From: CBDDFS01 sp965227255
GTDB lineage: Bacteria > Bacteroidota > Bacteroidia > Flavobacteriales_E > Vicingaceae
Assembly (NCBI GenBank): GCA_965227255.1
Contig: CBDDFS010000006.1
Coordinates: 124,001-188,000, forward strand
DNA length: 64,000 bases
Direction: 5' to 3'
The notes beneath the pieces were generated by a model. That model did not search any database, was not told the origin of the DNA, and saw only the letters and a list, made by a program, of their open reading frames with translations. Positions 17,827 to 26,104 of the stretch are shown here, piece after piece. Each line of letters starts with the position of its first letter. Positions within the stretch are counted from its first letter, which is position 1. A program made the position numbers and the translations under genes.

Positions 17827-18885
17827 ATGTCATTAGATAAAATATCTGAATTACTGGGAGATCAGGCTGATTCTTTGCTGAATCACAAAAGCAATACGAT
17901 CGACGCTGATATGCTACATAAAGCGGGTCCTGATTTTGTAGACAACTGTTTTGGTCCATCAAACAGGAGTCCACAAGTATTGAGAAATCTTCATGCTTTA
18001 TACAATCACGGTCGATTAGCCGGAAGTGGTTATCTATCCATTCTTCCTGTGGATCAGGGTATCGAACACTCTGCTGGAGCCTCATTTGCTCCAAATCCGA
18101 TTTATTTCGATCCGGAAAACATTGTGAAACTGGCCGTTGAAGGTGGTTGCAATGCCGTAGCTTCAACCTTTGGAGTTTTGGCTTCATGCTCTAGAAAATA
18201 CGCTCATAAAATTCCATTCATTGTAAAGATCAATCACAATGAATTATTGACTTATCCAAACACTTTCGATCAGATCTCATTTGGTACGGTGGAAGATGCT
18301 TGGAATCTTGGTGCCGCTGCCGTAGGAGCAACAATATATTTTGGATCAGAGGAAAGCAATCAACAAATTGTTGAGATCGCTGAAGCTTTTGAATACGCTC
18401 ATTCGCTTGGTATGGCTACTGTTCTTTGGTGCTATCTGAGAAACAGTGATTTCAAAAAAGATGGTGTTGATTATCACACAGCGACTGACATTACGGCCCA
18501 GGCAAATCATCTTGGGGTCACGATTCAGGCCGACATCATCAAACAAAAACTACCGGAAAGAAATGGTGGTTACAATGCCATTAATTTCGGAAAAACACAC
18601 GATAAAGTATACAGTGAATTGACCAGCGATCATCCGATTGATCTTTGTCGATATCAGGTTGCAAACTGTTATATGGGTAGAGTTGGACTCATCAATTCGG
18701 GTGGTGCTTCTTCCGGCGCAAGTGACAAAGCGGATGCTGTTAAAACAGCTGTTATTAATAAGAGAGCAGGTGGTCATGGTCTTATCTCAGGAAGAAAGGC
18801 TTTCCAGCGACCAATGAATGAAGGAGTTGAGCTTCTCAACGCCATTCAGGATGTGTACCTCGAAAAAGACATTACCTTAGCTTAA
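17827..18885 (+). CDS. fbaB: class I fructose-bisphosphate aldolase (DhnA/FbaB type)
   Basis: This 352-residue protein matches the archaeal-type/DhnA class I aldolase family: SGYLSILPVDQGIEHSAGAS near the N terminus, FIVKINHNELLTYP (Schiff-base region), and SGGASSGASDKADAV then NKRAGGHGLISGRKAFQRPM (phosphate binding). It splits fructose-1,6-bisphosphate into two triose phosphates without metal ions, in the cytoplasm. I reject a TTG start at 17797 because it lies in the promoter -7 element and the ATG gives MSLDKISELLG, the family's usual N terminus. accD follows after 15 bases, probably in the same operon. Confidence 0.9.
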   Translation: MSLDKISELLGDQADSLLNHKSNTIDADMLHKAGPDFVDNCFGPSNRSPQVLRNLHALYNHGRLAGSGYLSILPVDQGIEHSAGASFAPNPIYFDPENIVKLAVEGGCNAVASTFGVLASCSRKYAHKIPFIVKINHNELLTYPNTFDQISFGTVEDAWNLGAAAVGATIYFGSEESNQQIVEIAEAFEYAHSLGMATVLWCYLRNSDFKKDGVDYHTATDITAQANHLGVTIQADIIKQKLPERNGGYNAINFGKTHDKVYSELTSDHPIDLCRYQVANCYMGRVGLINSGGASSGASDKADAVKTAVINKRAGGHGLISGRKAFQRPMNEGVELLNAIQDVYLEKDITLA

Positions 18886-18900
18886 GAAATATCCATTACT

Positions 18901-19746
18901 ATGGGTTGGTTTAAAAGAGCAAAAGAGGGGATCAACACTCCGACACAGGAGAAAAAAGAAACCCCGGAAGGACTCTGGCATAAGTGTCCTTCGTGTGACG
19001 AAGTTGTTACAAGTGAAGATCACGCCAAAAATCTATGGGTGTGCCACAATTGTGATCATCATGATCGCATTGGCAGTGCGGAGTACTTTTCAATCTTTTT
19101 TGACGATGGCAAATTCTCAGAATTGAATGCCAGAATGCAATCGGGCGATCCACTGGAATTTGAGGATACAAAAAAATACGTCGATCGAATTGACGCCACT
19201 CAAAAGAAAACCGGATTGAAGGACGCCATTCGCACAGCACATGGAAAGGTGAATGATAGCCCATTAATGATTGCTGCCATGGACTTCAACTTCATCGGTG
19301 GATCAATGGGAAGTGTAGTTGGCGAGAAGATATCAAGAGCCATCGACTATTGCATCAAGCATAAAATGCCGTTGATGATCATTTCTAAAACCGGTGGTGC
19401 AAGAATGATGGAAGCTGCATTCTCTCTGATGCAAATGGCAAAGACTTCGGCTAAGCTTTCTCTTCTGGCGAATAAGAAGATCCCGTATATCAGTTTGCTT
19501 ACAGATCCTACAACGGGTGGTATCACAGCTTCATTTGCTATGTTAGGAGATATCAATATAGCTGAGCCAGGTGCACTTATCGGCTTTGCGGGCCCAAGAG
19601 TAGTAAGGGAAACCATAGGAAAAGATCTGCCGGAAGGATTCCAGCGCTCAGAATTCTTACTGGAAAAGGGATTTATTGATTTCATCGTTGAGCGAAAAAA
19701 CCTGAAAAACAGAGTGAGCCACATGCTGAATTTATTTAAGAACTAA
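18901..19746 (+). CDS. accD: acetyl-CoA carboxylase carboxyltransferase subunit beta
   Basis: The 281-residue protein starts with MGWFKRAKEGI and a Cys4 zinc ribbon (CPSCDEV about residue 29, VCHNCDHH about residue 48), then a crotonase-fold carboxyltransferase domain with LMIISKTGGARMMEAAFSLM and GPRVVRETIGKDLPEGFQ. Together with AccA it transfers carboxyl from carboxybiotin to acetyl-CoA to give malonyl-CoA for fatty acid synthesis. accA, accB and accC are not in this window. Length and motifs are fully normal. Confidence 0.95.
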   Translation: MGWFKRAKEGINTPTQEKKETPEGLWHKCPSCDEVVTSEDHAKNLWVCHNCDHHDRIGSAEYFSIFFDDGKFSELNARMQSGDPLEFEDTKKYVDRIDATQKKTGLKDAIRTAHGKVNDSPLMIAAMDFNFIGGSMGSVVGEKISRAIDYCIKHKMPLMIISKTGGARMMEAAFSLMQMAKTSAKLSLLANKKIPYISLLTDPTTGGITASFAMLGDINIAEPGALIGFAGPRVVRETIGKDLPEGFQRSEFLLEKGFIDFIVERKNLKNRVSHMLNLFKN

Positions 19747-19769
19747 TTTTTTTCCTCTTAATAAATTCT

Positions 19770-19777
19770 TACATTTG
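19770..19777 (+). promoter_or_regulatory. -7 promoter element for rpsO-pnp
   Basis: TACATTTG matches the TAnnTTTG consensus exactly, 32 bases before the rpsO ATG. A T-rich tract stands at the -33 position without a perfect TTTG. Confidence 0.55.
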
Positions 19778-19809
19778 CAGGCTCAAAAAATTGGATAATA
19801 GAAGATTAT

Positions 19810-20079
19810 ATGAATCTTACGGCTGAAAACAAGAAGGAAATTTTCAAGAAATTCGGTGGAAACGAAGGCAACACGGGATCTACTGAGGGTCAGATTGCAA
19901 TGTTCACAAAAAGGATCAACCACCTGACTGAACATTTGAAAAAGAATCAAAAGGATTTCAACACAGAAAGATCCTTGATTAAAATGGTAGGTAAACGTAG
20001 AAGCCTGCTGGATTATCTGAAGGCCAAGGATATTGAAAAATATCGGGCTCTGATCAAGGAACTGAAGATCAGAAAATAA
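19810..20079 (+). CDS. rpsO: 30S ribosomal protein S15
   Basis: The 89-residue sequence is typical S15: start region LTAENKKEIFKKFGGNEGN, the GSTEGQIAMFTKRINHLTEHL signature, and KMVGKRRSLLDYLKAKDIEK. S15 binds the 16S rRNA central domain early in small-subunit assembly. It is followed by pnp with a hairpin between them, the common rpsO-pnp pairing. Full length, no anomalies. Confidence 0.97.
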   Translation: MNLTAENKKEIFKKFGGNEGNTGSTEGQIAMFTKRINHLTEHLKKNQKDFNTERSLIKMVGKRRSLLDYLKAKDIEKYRALIKELKIRK

Positions 20080-20100
20080 GAAAAGACATTAAAGAAAAGA

Positions 20101-20128
20101 AAGGGGGGCACGGTGCTCCCCTTTTGTT
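20101..20128 (+). terminator. hairpin between rpsO and pnp (terminator or processing site)
   Basis: Arms AAGGGGGGC and GCTCCCCTT pair over 9 bases (one G-U) around a 5-base loop, followed by TTGTTTATC. It looks like an intrinsic terminator but the T run is interrupted. Since pnp starts 18 bases later, partial read-through is expected. Confidence 0.7.
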
Positions 20129-20145
20129 TATCAACAAATAAGTAA

Positions 20146-22275
20146 ATGGAAATAGTAAACAAAACAATCAATTTGGCTGATGGAAGGTCCATTAGCATTG
20201 AAACAGGAAAATTAGCTAAGCAAGCCCACGGATCGGCCGTGGTAAGAATGGGTGACACAATGTTGCTCGCAACTGTGGTTTCAAACCACGATGTAAAAGA
20301 TGATATTGACTTCCTTCCCTTAACAGTCGATTACAGGGAAAAATTTGCCTCAGCCGGAAAATTTCCCGGCGGTTTCTTTAAAAGAGAAGCCAGACCTACA
20401 GATGATGAAGTTTTGACCATGAGATTGGTCGATCGGGCTCTAAGACCTCTTTTCCCGGATGATTATCACGCAGAAACTCAAATTCAGATCATGCTGATCT
20501 CTGCTGACAAAGAAAATATGCCTGATGCAATGGCTTGTCTTGCCGCATCTGCCGCCCTTTCTGTATCTGACATTCCGTTCAACGGACCAGTTTCAGAAGT
20601 AAGAGTGGCCAGAGTAAATGGAAACTTAATGATCAATCCAACTTTCAGCCAGCTGGAAGAATCTGACATTGATATGATCATAGCTGCCTCAAAAGACCAT
20701 ATTGTAATGGTGGAAGGTGAAATGAATGAGATCAGCGAGCAGGAAATGCTCGATGCCATCGATTTCGGTCACAAAGCCATTAAAGAGCAATGTCAGGCTC
20801 TGATCGAACTTGGTGATGCAGTTGAGAAAAGCAAGGTGAAAAGAGAATACAGTCATGAAGATAGCGACGAAGAATTGGCCGCTAAGATTCATGAAGCCGC
20901 TTATCAGAGATGCTACGATATAGCCAAGCAGGCTTCTTCGAAAGAAGAAAGAAGCGAGGCCTTTGCTCAGGTAAAAGAAGACTTTGTTGCTACTCTTTCT
21001 GAAGAGGAAGTTGAGGAAAAAGCCTTCCTTATCAATAAATATTTCTCAAAAGCCAAAAAAGAGGCTGTAAGAAATATGGTGCTGAACGATAAAGTCAGAC
21101 TTGATGGAAGAAAAACAAACGAGATCAGACCAATATGGTGTGAAGTGAATTACCTTCCAAGTACACATGGCTCTGCCATCTTTACAAGAGGTGAAACACA
21201 ATCACTCACAACCCTTACGTTGGGTTCTAAAATGGATGAGCAGACGATCGACAGTGCTTTGGCCGAGAGATCTGATAAATTCATCCTTCATTATACCTTT
21301 CCTCCTTTCTCTACGGGTGAAGCAAGACCGATCAGAGGAGTGAGCAGAAGAGAGATCGGACACGGAAATCTTGCCATGAGAGCTTTGAAGAAAGTAGTGC
21401 CAGAGGCCCCAGCAAACCCTTACACAATTCGATTGACATCAGAAATTCTTGAGTCGAATGGTTCATCTTCGATGGCCAGTGTATGTGCTGGAACTTTAGC
21501 ATTGATGGACGGTGGTGTTCAGATTTCGAATCCTGTTTCAGGTATTGCTATGGGATTGATCTCAGGCGATGACGGAAAATATGCCATCCTTTCAGATATT
21601 CTTGGAGACGAAGATCATCTGGGAGATATGGACTTCAAAGTAGCCGGAACGAAAAATGGTATCACGGCATGTCAAATGGACATTAAAATTGGAGGTTTGA
21701 CCTTCGAGATCATGCAGGAAGCGCTTAACCAGGCAAAAGATGGAAGACTTCATATCCTGGGAGAAATGCTTAAAACCATTGAGACTCCAAATGACGATTA
21801 CAAAGCCAATGCTCCTAGAATTGAGCAGATGATCATTGCCAAAGATATGATCGGTGCTGTTATCGGACCAGGTGGAAAGATCATTCAGAAAATCCAGGAA
21901 GATACCGGTGCTACTATTGTTCTTGAAGAGGTAGACGGCAAGGGTGTGGTTGATATCATCTCTAATGACAAAGCTGCTTCAGATGCCGCTATTGAGCGCA
22001 TTAAACAGATTACTTACACACCTGAAATTGGAGATGTTATCAATGGAAAGGTTAAATCTATTGTTGCTTTCGGAGCATTCGTTGAAATTGCGCCGGGCAA
22101 GGATGGCTTGGTTCACATTTCAGAATTGGAATGGAGAAAAGTAGAAAACGTTGAGGATATTCTTAAAGAAGGAGATGCTTGCGAAGTGAAGATCATTGGA
22201 ATCGATCCAAAGACTCAAAAGATCAAACTTTCAAGGAAAGTTCTACTTCCAAAACCTGAAAAGCAGGAAAGTTAA
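20146..22275 (+). CDS. pnp: polyribonucleotide nucleotidyltransferase (PNPase)
   Basis: At 709 residues this is a complete PNPase: two RNase PH domains (first with GDTMLLATVVSNHDVKDDID and FPGGFFKREARPTDDE, second with GETQSLTTLTLGSKMDEQ and AILSDILGDEDHLGDMDFK), a KH domain (VIGPGGKIIQKIQEDTGA) and an S1 domain (VKSIVAFGAFVEIAPGKDGL). It degrades RNA phosphorolytically from the 3' end. It lies downstream of rpsO and is followed by a strong terminator. All catalytic regions look intact. Confidence 0.97.
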   Translation: MEIVNKTINLADGRSISIETGKLAKQAHGSAVVRMGDTMLLATVVSNHDVKDDIDFLPLTVDYREKFASAGKFPGGFFKREARPTDDEVLTMRLVDRALRPLFPDDYHAETQIQIMLISADKENMPDAMACLAASAALSVSDIPFNGPVSEVRVARVNGNLMINPTFSQLEESDIDMIIAASKDHIVMVEGEMNEISEQEMLDAIDFGHKAIKEQCQALIELGDAVEKSKVKREYSHEDSDEELAAKIHEAAYQRCYDIAKQASSKEERSEAFAQVKEDFVATLSEEEVEEKAFLINKYFSKAKKEAVRNMVLNDKVRLDGRKTNEIRPIWCEVNYLPSTHGSAIFTRGETQSLTTLTLGSKMDEQTIDSALAERSDKFILHYTFPPFSTGEARPIRGVSRREIGHGNLAMRALKKVVPEAPANPYTIRLTSEILESNGSSSMASVCAGTLALMDGGVQISNPVSGIAMGLISGDDGKYAILSDILGDEDHLGDMDFKVAGTKNGITACQMDIKIGGLTFEIMQEALNQAKDGRLHILGEMLKTIETPNDDYKANAPRIEQMIIAKDMIGAVIGPGGKIIQKIQEDTGATIVLEEVDGKGVVDIISNDKAASDAAIERIKQITYTPEIGDVINGKVKSIVAFGAFVEIAPGKDGLVHISELEWRKVENVEDILKEGDACEVKIIGIDPKTQKIKLSRKVLLPKPEKQES

Positions 22276-22296
22276 TCTGAACTGTCAATAAAATTT

Positions 22297-22337
22297 AAGC
22301 CCGTTTATCTAAGGATAGGCGGGCTTTTTTGTTTTTT
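22297..22337 (+). terminator. intrinsic terminator of pnp
   Basis: Perfect arms AAGCCCG and CGGGCTT, with an inner TATC/GATA pair, are followed by a run of T residues. It lies 21 bases after the pnp stop and ends transcription before rpoD. Confidence 0.88.
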
Positions 22338-22389
22338 ATGTAACCTAAGTTAAAGTTCGTCGTAAATATTCACTGTTTAGTCTAAGAAT

Positions 22390-23253
22390 ATGCGGCAGTT
22401 AAAAATATCGAAACAAGTCACCAACAGGGAAACAATTTCCCTCGACAAATACTTACAAGAAATAAGTAAGGTTGAATTGATCACTTCAGAGGAAGAGGTC
22501 GAACTGGCCAAGAAAATAAAACAGGGTGACCGAAAAGCACTGGAGAAGCTCACCAATGCCAATCTTCGTTTTGTTGTATCGGTATCGAAGCAATACCAGC
22601 ACCAAGGTCTTAGCCTTCCAGATCTTATTAATGAAGGAAACCTGGGTTTGATCAAAGCCGCTCAAAGATTTGATGAGACAAGAGGTTTTAAATTTATTTC
22701 CTATGCAGTTTGGTGGATCAGACAATCCATCCTACAGGCACTAGCAGAACAATCGCGAATTGTGCGCCTCCCCTTGAACAAAATCAGCTCAATCAATCGA
22801 GTGAACAAGCTGATCAACGAACTGGAACAGGAATACGAAAGAACGCCATCAGAGTCCGAAATCGCCGAACTATTGGACCTTAATACAGAGGAAGTCCAGG
22901 AAACAATGAAAATTGCACATCGTCATGTTTCCATGGACGCTCCAATGGCTTCTGACGACGAATCGGGTTCTTTATATGAGGTACTTATTAATGACGATGA
23001 TCCGGATCCGGATGATATCCTGATCAGAGAATCGCTGAAAAAAGAAATTGAACGATCCCTATCTACTTTGAATGAACGCGAGGCCGATGTCATCCGCAGT
23101 TGCTTCGGACTTAATGTGAAACACCCTCTTTCTTTAGAAGAAATTGGTGAAAAACACGGACTGTCCAGAGAGCGGGTTCGACAAATCAGGGAAAAGGCCC
23201 TACGACGGTTGCAGCACAAATCGAGTAAAATTCTCAAAAGCTATTTGGGTTAG
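22390..23253 (+). CDS. rpoD: RNA polymerase primary sigma factor RpoD (SigA)
   Basis: This 287-residue sigma-70 is the short primary sigma typical of Bacteroidota. It has a region 1.2-like N terminus (SLDKYLQEISKVELITSEEE), region 2 with GLSLPDLINEGNLGLIKAAQ and FKFISYAVWWIRQSILQAL, region 3, and region 4 with LSLEEIGEKHGLSRERVRQI (helix-turn-helix for the -33 element). The missing region 1.1 is normal for the phylum, whose housekeeping promoters are TTTG/TAnnTTTG. It has terminators on both sides and is probably transcribed alone. Confidence 0.95.
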   Translation: MRQLKISKQVTNRETISLDKYLQEISKVELITSEEEVELAKKIKQGDRKALEKLTNANLRFVVSVSKQYQHQGLSLPDLINEGNLGLIKAAQRFDETRGFKFISYAVWWIRQSILQALAEQSRIVRLPLNKISSINRVNKLINELEQEYERTPSESEIAELLDLNTEEVQETMKIAHRHVSMDAPMASDDESGSLYEVLINDDDPDPDDILIRESLKKEIERSLSTLNEREADVIRSCFGLNVKHPLSLEEIGEKHGLSRERVRQIREKALRRLQHKSSKILKSYLG

Positions 23254-23261
23254 TGCTAGAG

Positions 23262-23288
23262 GCCGCTGAGTGATCAGCGGCTTTTTTT
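23262..23288 (+). terminator. intrinsic terminator of rpoD
   Basis: A perfect 8-base stem GCCGCTGA/TCAGCGGC with loop GTGA is followed by seven T residues. It starts 8 bases after the rpoD stop; the rpe promoter -7 element begins immediately after the T run. Confidence 0.92.
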
Positions 23289-23296
23289 TACTTTTG
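23289..23296 (+). promoter_or_regulatory. -7 promoter element for rpe
   Basis: TACTTTTG matches TAnnTTTG exactly and lies 17 bases before the rpe ATG. The -33 element would fall inside the rpoD terminator stem. Confidence 0.55.
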
Positions 23297-23313
23297 GGGC
23301 AAACATTAGATCC

Positions 23314-23964
23314 ATGTCACATTTAGTCGCCCCTTCCATTCTTTCAGCAGATTTCGCAAACCTTCAGGATGCCTGTGAAATGCTTAATAAAAGTGAGGCA
23401 GACTGGTATCATGTTGATGTAATGGATGGTGTTTTTGTTCCGAATATTTCTTTTGGAATGCCTGTAATGAAAGCCATCAAACCACATGCGACCAAACCCT
23501 TTGATGTGCATTTGATGATTGTGGAACCCGACAGATACATAAAAGATTTTAAGAATGCCGGGGCAGATGTTCTTACGGTTCACGTTGAAGCATGCACTCA
23601 TCTTCACAGAAGCATTCAGGCCATCAAAGATGAAGGAATGAAAGCCGGCGTTTCACTCAATCCTCATACTCCGATCTCCAGTGTCGAAAATGTAATTGAA
23701 GATGCCGATCTCTTTCTGATAATGAGTGTGAATCCCGGATTTGGAGGACAAAAATTCATCACACAGGCTTACGATAAAATCAGTCGACTCAAAGAAATGA
23801 TCCTGGCAAAAAATTCAAATGCAGTCATTGAAGTAGATGGCGGCGTGACCGATCAAAATGCAAGAAAACTCATCGATGCGGGAGCAGACGTTCTTGTTGC
23901 AGGCAGTCATGTTTTTAAGTCTGACGATCCGATGAAGACGATTTCTGAGTTAAAGAACTGCTAG
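23314..23964 (+). CDS. rpe: ribulose-phosphate 3-epimerase
   Basis: The 216-residue TIM-barrel protein has the family motifs SILSADFANL, HVDVMDGVFVPNISFG (metal ligands His and Asp), MSVNPGFGGQKFI and VDGGV near the C terminus. It interconverts D-ribulose-5-phosphate and D-xylulose-5-phosphate in the pentose phosphate pathway. It seems monocistronic, with its own promoter and a long inverted repeat immediately downstream. Confidence 0.95.
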   Translation: MSHLVAPSILSADFANLQDACEMLNKSEADWYHVDVMDGVFVPNISFGMPVMKAIKPHATKPFDVHLMIVEPDRYIKDFKNAGADVLTVHVEACTHLHRSIQAIKDEGMKAGVSLNPHTPISSVENVIEDADLFLIMSVNPGFGGQKFITQAYDKISRLKEMILAKNSNAVIEVDGGVTDQNARKLIDAGADVLVAGSHVFKSDDPMKTISELKNC

Positions 23965-24083
23965 TTTTGTCACTTCGAGTGCTGAGCGAAGCGAGGTGTA
24001 TCGAGAAGTCGACAAAACTAAAAGTAACTGTTCTCGATACAATTTTTTCAAGCCATCGCTTTCAAAAATCACTCGAACTGACA
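23962..24083. repeat. long imperfect inverted repeat between rpe and the convergent dehydrogenase gene
   Basis: Outer arms TGTCACTTCGAGTG (23968-23981) and CACTCGAACTGACA (24070-24083) match at 13 of 14 positions; inner arms TGTATCGAGAA and TTCTCGATACA are perfect over 11 bases. A competing perfect pairing exists between TAGTTTTGTC (23962-23971) and GACAAAACTA (24011-24020). I recall this TCACTTCGAG/TATCGAGAA type of intergenic repeat from other Bacteroidota genomes. It lies between two convergent genes and may also serve as a bidirectional transcription stop. Confidence 0.8.
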
Positions 24084-24094
24084 GGAGTCATCTT

Positions 24095-25303
24095 TCATTT
24101 TCCTTCAACGTAATCCTGCAAATAAGAATATCGCTCTGTCAACTTTCCGTTTTCAGCAATAGTTGCCCGTGCAAGAATACCTTCTTTATCCCCATTGAAA
24201 AGTGATGGAACTACATGTTGCATTAGTTGTTCGCCAAAATCTTTTGAAGCATCAACGGGCAATTCACAGGGCAGATTATCCACGGCCATGACGTTCAATG
24301 AGCCTTCTTGTCCGAATTTTACCTCTGAACAGCTGCCTTTGTCAATTCCGTAAAACGGATCTTCTATGGTCGATGGTCTGATCGTTGAAGCCACAGGACC
24401 GTCAATATCGCAACTTATATCAGCAATATATTCAATCGAAAAATTGTCTTTTTTTAGATCATCTCTGGTAAAAATGAAAGGAGATTCAGCATCCCAATAA
24501 TGACTGGCGATGTAAAAATCTGTCTGTTCAGCAAATCGAAAGAAGTTTGAGATATATTCTCCTGGATTCTTGAAGAAATCAAACCTTTCACCGGCACTTC
24601 CATCTTTCTTTTTATTGTAATCGGTCACAGCCAGTTGTACATAAACTGATTCGTCGAAATCATTATTGAGATAGTTCTCAACTTCGACTTTGCGAATGCC
24701 GAGGTGTTCGAGAATTTCAACGGTTCCACCAGCAACCCGACCCATGCCGGTTATACAAATCTTAACTGGATTTAATTTGACTTTAGAAAGTTCGGAGAGC
24801 ATTTCGCTTAAATCCTTACACTCAACCGCTTTTTTCAATTCAAATGCATTTTCTCTCAATCCGATCATTCGAAGCCCATTATAGGCCCCGACCAATCCGG
24901 CAAATCGACCAAAACCAAGAAGCCTCATGTCTCTTTCATCAACAAGACACTCATAATCGATAAGGCGGATCTTCTTTTCTAAAACTGCTCTCAACAAATC
25001 CCTGTTATAAGGTTGTTCTTTTATCGTATGTGAAAAGAAAAAATATGTTTTCTCAGGAATAAGTCTGTCTATGGGAACTTCTTTGACTCCAAATAATATG
25101 TCGCAATTGTTCAGATCGGCGAGCAATTCGATGCCTCTTTCCAAATATTCTTCATCTTTTATTCTTCGCACCTGACTGTGCTGAGCATACACTTCACAGG
25201 GATAACTTTCTTTAAGTTGAGAACATTGTTCCGGTGTAAATGGTGCTCTTTCATCAGGAGGATTTTTTCCTTCATCCAGTATTCCGATCTTCAATTCTGC
25301 CAT
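24095..25303 (-). CDS. saccharopine dehydrogenase-like NAD(P)-dependent oxidoreductase (LYS1/alanine dehydrogenase type)
   Basis: The 402-residue protein begins with KIGILDEGKNPPDERAPFTP, the alanine dehydrogenase/PNT N-terminal domain with the conserved DxR substrate-binding Arg region, and has a Rossmann region ITGMGRVAGGTVEILEHLGI (about residue 187). The C-terminal part ADISCDIDGPVASTIRPSTI then EDPFYGID is typical of LYS1-type saccharopine dehydrogenases. Such proteins are common in Bacteroidota and may act in lysine degradation or a related oxidation of a secondary amine. Substrate is inferred by family only. It has the opposite direction to rpe and ssrA. Confidence 0.78.
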   Translation of the reverse strand: MAELKIGILDEGKNPPDERAPFTPEQCSQLKESYPCEVYAQHSQVRRIKDEEYLERGIELLADLNNCDILFGVKEVPIDRLIPEKTYFFFSHTIKEQPYNRDLLRAVLEKKIRLIDYECLVDERDMRLLGFGRFAGLVGAYNGLRMIGLRENAFELKKAVECKDLSEMLSELSKVKLNPVKICITGMGRVAGGTVEILEHLGIRKVEVENYLNNDFDESVYVQLAVTDYNKKKDGSAGERFDFFKNPGEYISNFFRFAEQTDFYIASHYWDAESPFIFTRDDLKKDNFSIEYIADISCDIDGPVASTIRPSTIEDPFYGIDKGSCSEVKFGQEGSLNVMAVDNLPCELPVDASKDFGEQLMQHVVPSLFNGDKEGILARATIAENGKLTERYSYLQDYVEGK

Positions 25304-25337
25304 AATTCTAAAGGCCGTAATGTTAAGCTTATATGTT

Positions 25338-25345
25338 TAATTTTG
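25338..25345 (+). promoter_or_regulatory. -7 promoter element for tmRNA
   Basis: TAATTTTG is an exact TAnnTTTG match ending 7 bases before the first base of the mature tmRNA, exactly where the transcription start would be expected. Confidence 0.65.
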
Positions 25346-25351
25346 CAATAT

Positions 25352-25747
25352 GGGGCCGACCGGTTTTGACAGCAAGACGATTGGCTTTGTAAGCAAGTCG
25401 GGCTTTGAAATGCAGCTCGTTAAAAAGTGTTTCGATTTATAACTGGCGAAACTAACTACGCACTCGCAGCTTAATATCGACTAGGTCATATTAGCTTAAT
25501 TCCGGCACCAGGTGTCGGAACGGGTCGTCTCGTGAAAAGGTTTGCTTATCTCCTTTTCTTTTCGAGGCGCGGACAATGATAAGACCGTTCCAATGAAGTC
25601 CCGGCATCGGAATTAAATAAAGGGAATAAGCCGGAAGGTTGGGCGCCTGCATCCGTCCCCCGGTCGAAAACCAATTGCAGGATAAGCTTGTAGAAAGCAC
25701 TGACTTTCCTTGTTTGGACGCGGGTTCGATTCCCGCCGGCTCCACTA
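25352..25747 (+). ncRNA. ssrA: transfer-messenger RNA (tmRNA)
   Basis: The 5' end GGGGCCGACCGGTTTTGACA and the 3' T-arm/acceptor GGGTTCGATTCCCGCCGGCTC are the standard tmRNA ends; GGGGCCG pairs with CGGCTCC to form the acceptor stem. The tag reading frame GGC GAA ACT AAC TAC GCA CTC GCA GCT TAA (25445-25474) gives GETNYALAA, the tag I know from Bacteroides. The encoded 3' end reads ACTA and not ACCA, so CCA must be added after transcription. tmRNA with SmpB rescues stalled ribosomes and marks the unfinished protein for proteolysis. Length is about 396 bases, one piece, not permuted. Confidence 0.96.
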
Positions 25748-25754
25748 ACACAAA

Positions 25755-25849
25755 CAAAATCCGTAGATTTTTCAAAGCGAGCAAAAACGAAAGCTCGCTT
25801 TTGTTTTTGTATGCGCTTGAAAAATGGTGAGCGCAGCGAACGGATTTTG
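25755..25849. repeat. 95-base imperfect inverted repeat downstream of tmRNA
   Basis: Outer arms CAAAATCCGT (25755-25764) and ACGGATTTTG (25840-25849) are perfect. Middle arms ATTTTTCAAAGCG and CGCTTGAAAAAT match with one bulge, and the inner hairpin is a terminator. The 3' side carries GAGCGCAGCGAACGG, a motif style seen in Bacteroidota intergenic repeats. Confidence 0.75.
25775..25809 (+). terminator. intrinsic terminator of tmRNA
   Basis: Perfect 8-base arms AAGCGAGC and GCTCGCTT enclose a 10-base loop and are followed by TTGTTTTTG. It is the apex of the larger inverted repeat. Confidence 0.8.
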
Positions 25850-25863
25850 ATTGTTTCGGCAGA

Positions 25864-25901
25864 CAAGGGAAGGAGGCCGAAGGCCGACATTCCCGCGAAT
25901 T
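25864..25901 (+). repeat. intergenic repeat element, copy 1
   Basis: 38 bases, identical to the second copy 203 bases downstream except at two positions (G/A each). The core GGCCGAAGGCCGACATTCCC is partly palindromic. Confidence 0.75.
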
Positions 25902-26066
25902 TAAATGAGTGTCTTTTTCAGCGTGAGTTAATAGACTGTTTTAATTCCACAGCTATCTCATCACCTCTTAAACTCACCTCTTCAACAAATTAAGAGGGCC
26001 CTAGTTTTGAATATCTTTTTTGATTGACGCAGCAGCGGAGCTTCAGAATTCGTTTTTGAGTGGATT

Positions 26067-26104
26067 CAAGGGAAGGAGACCGAAGGCCGACATTCCCGCA
26101 AATT
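26067..26104 (+). repeat. intergenic repeat element, copy 2
   Basis: Second copy of the element described upstream, in the same orientation, with two substitutions. It lies about 150 bases before the promoter of the T9SS cargo gene. Confidence 0.75.

Noticed and set aside
17639..18187. 182-codon minus-strand ORF across the fbaB start
   Set aside because: Spans the end of the BamA-like gene, the fbaB promoter and fbaB itself; no signal for a real gene.
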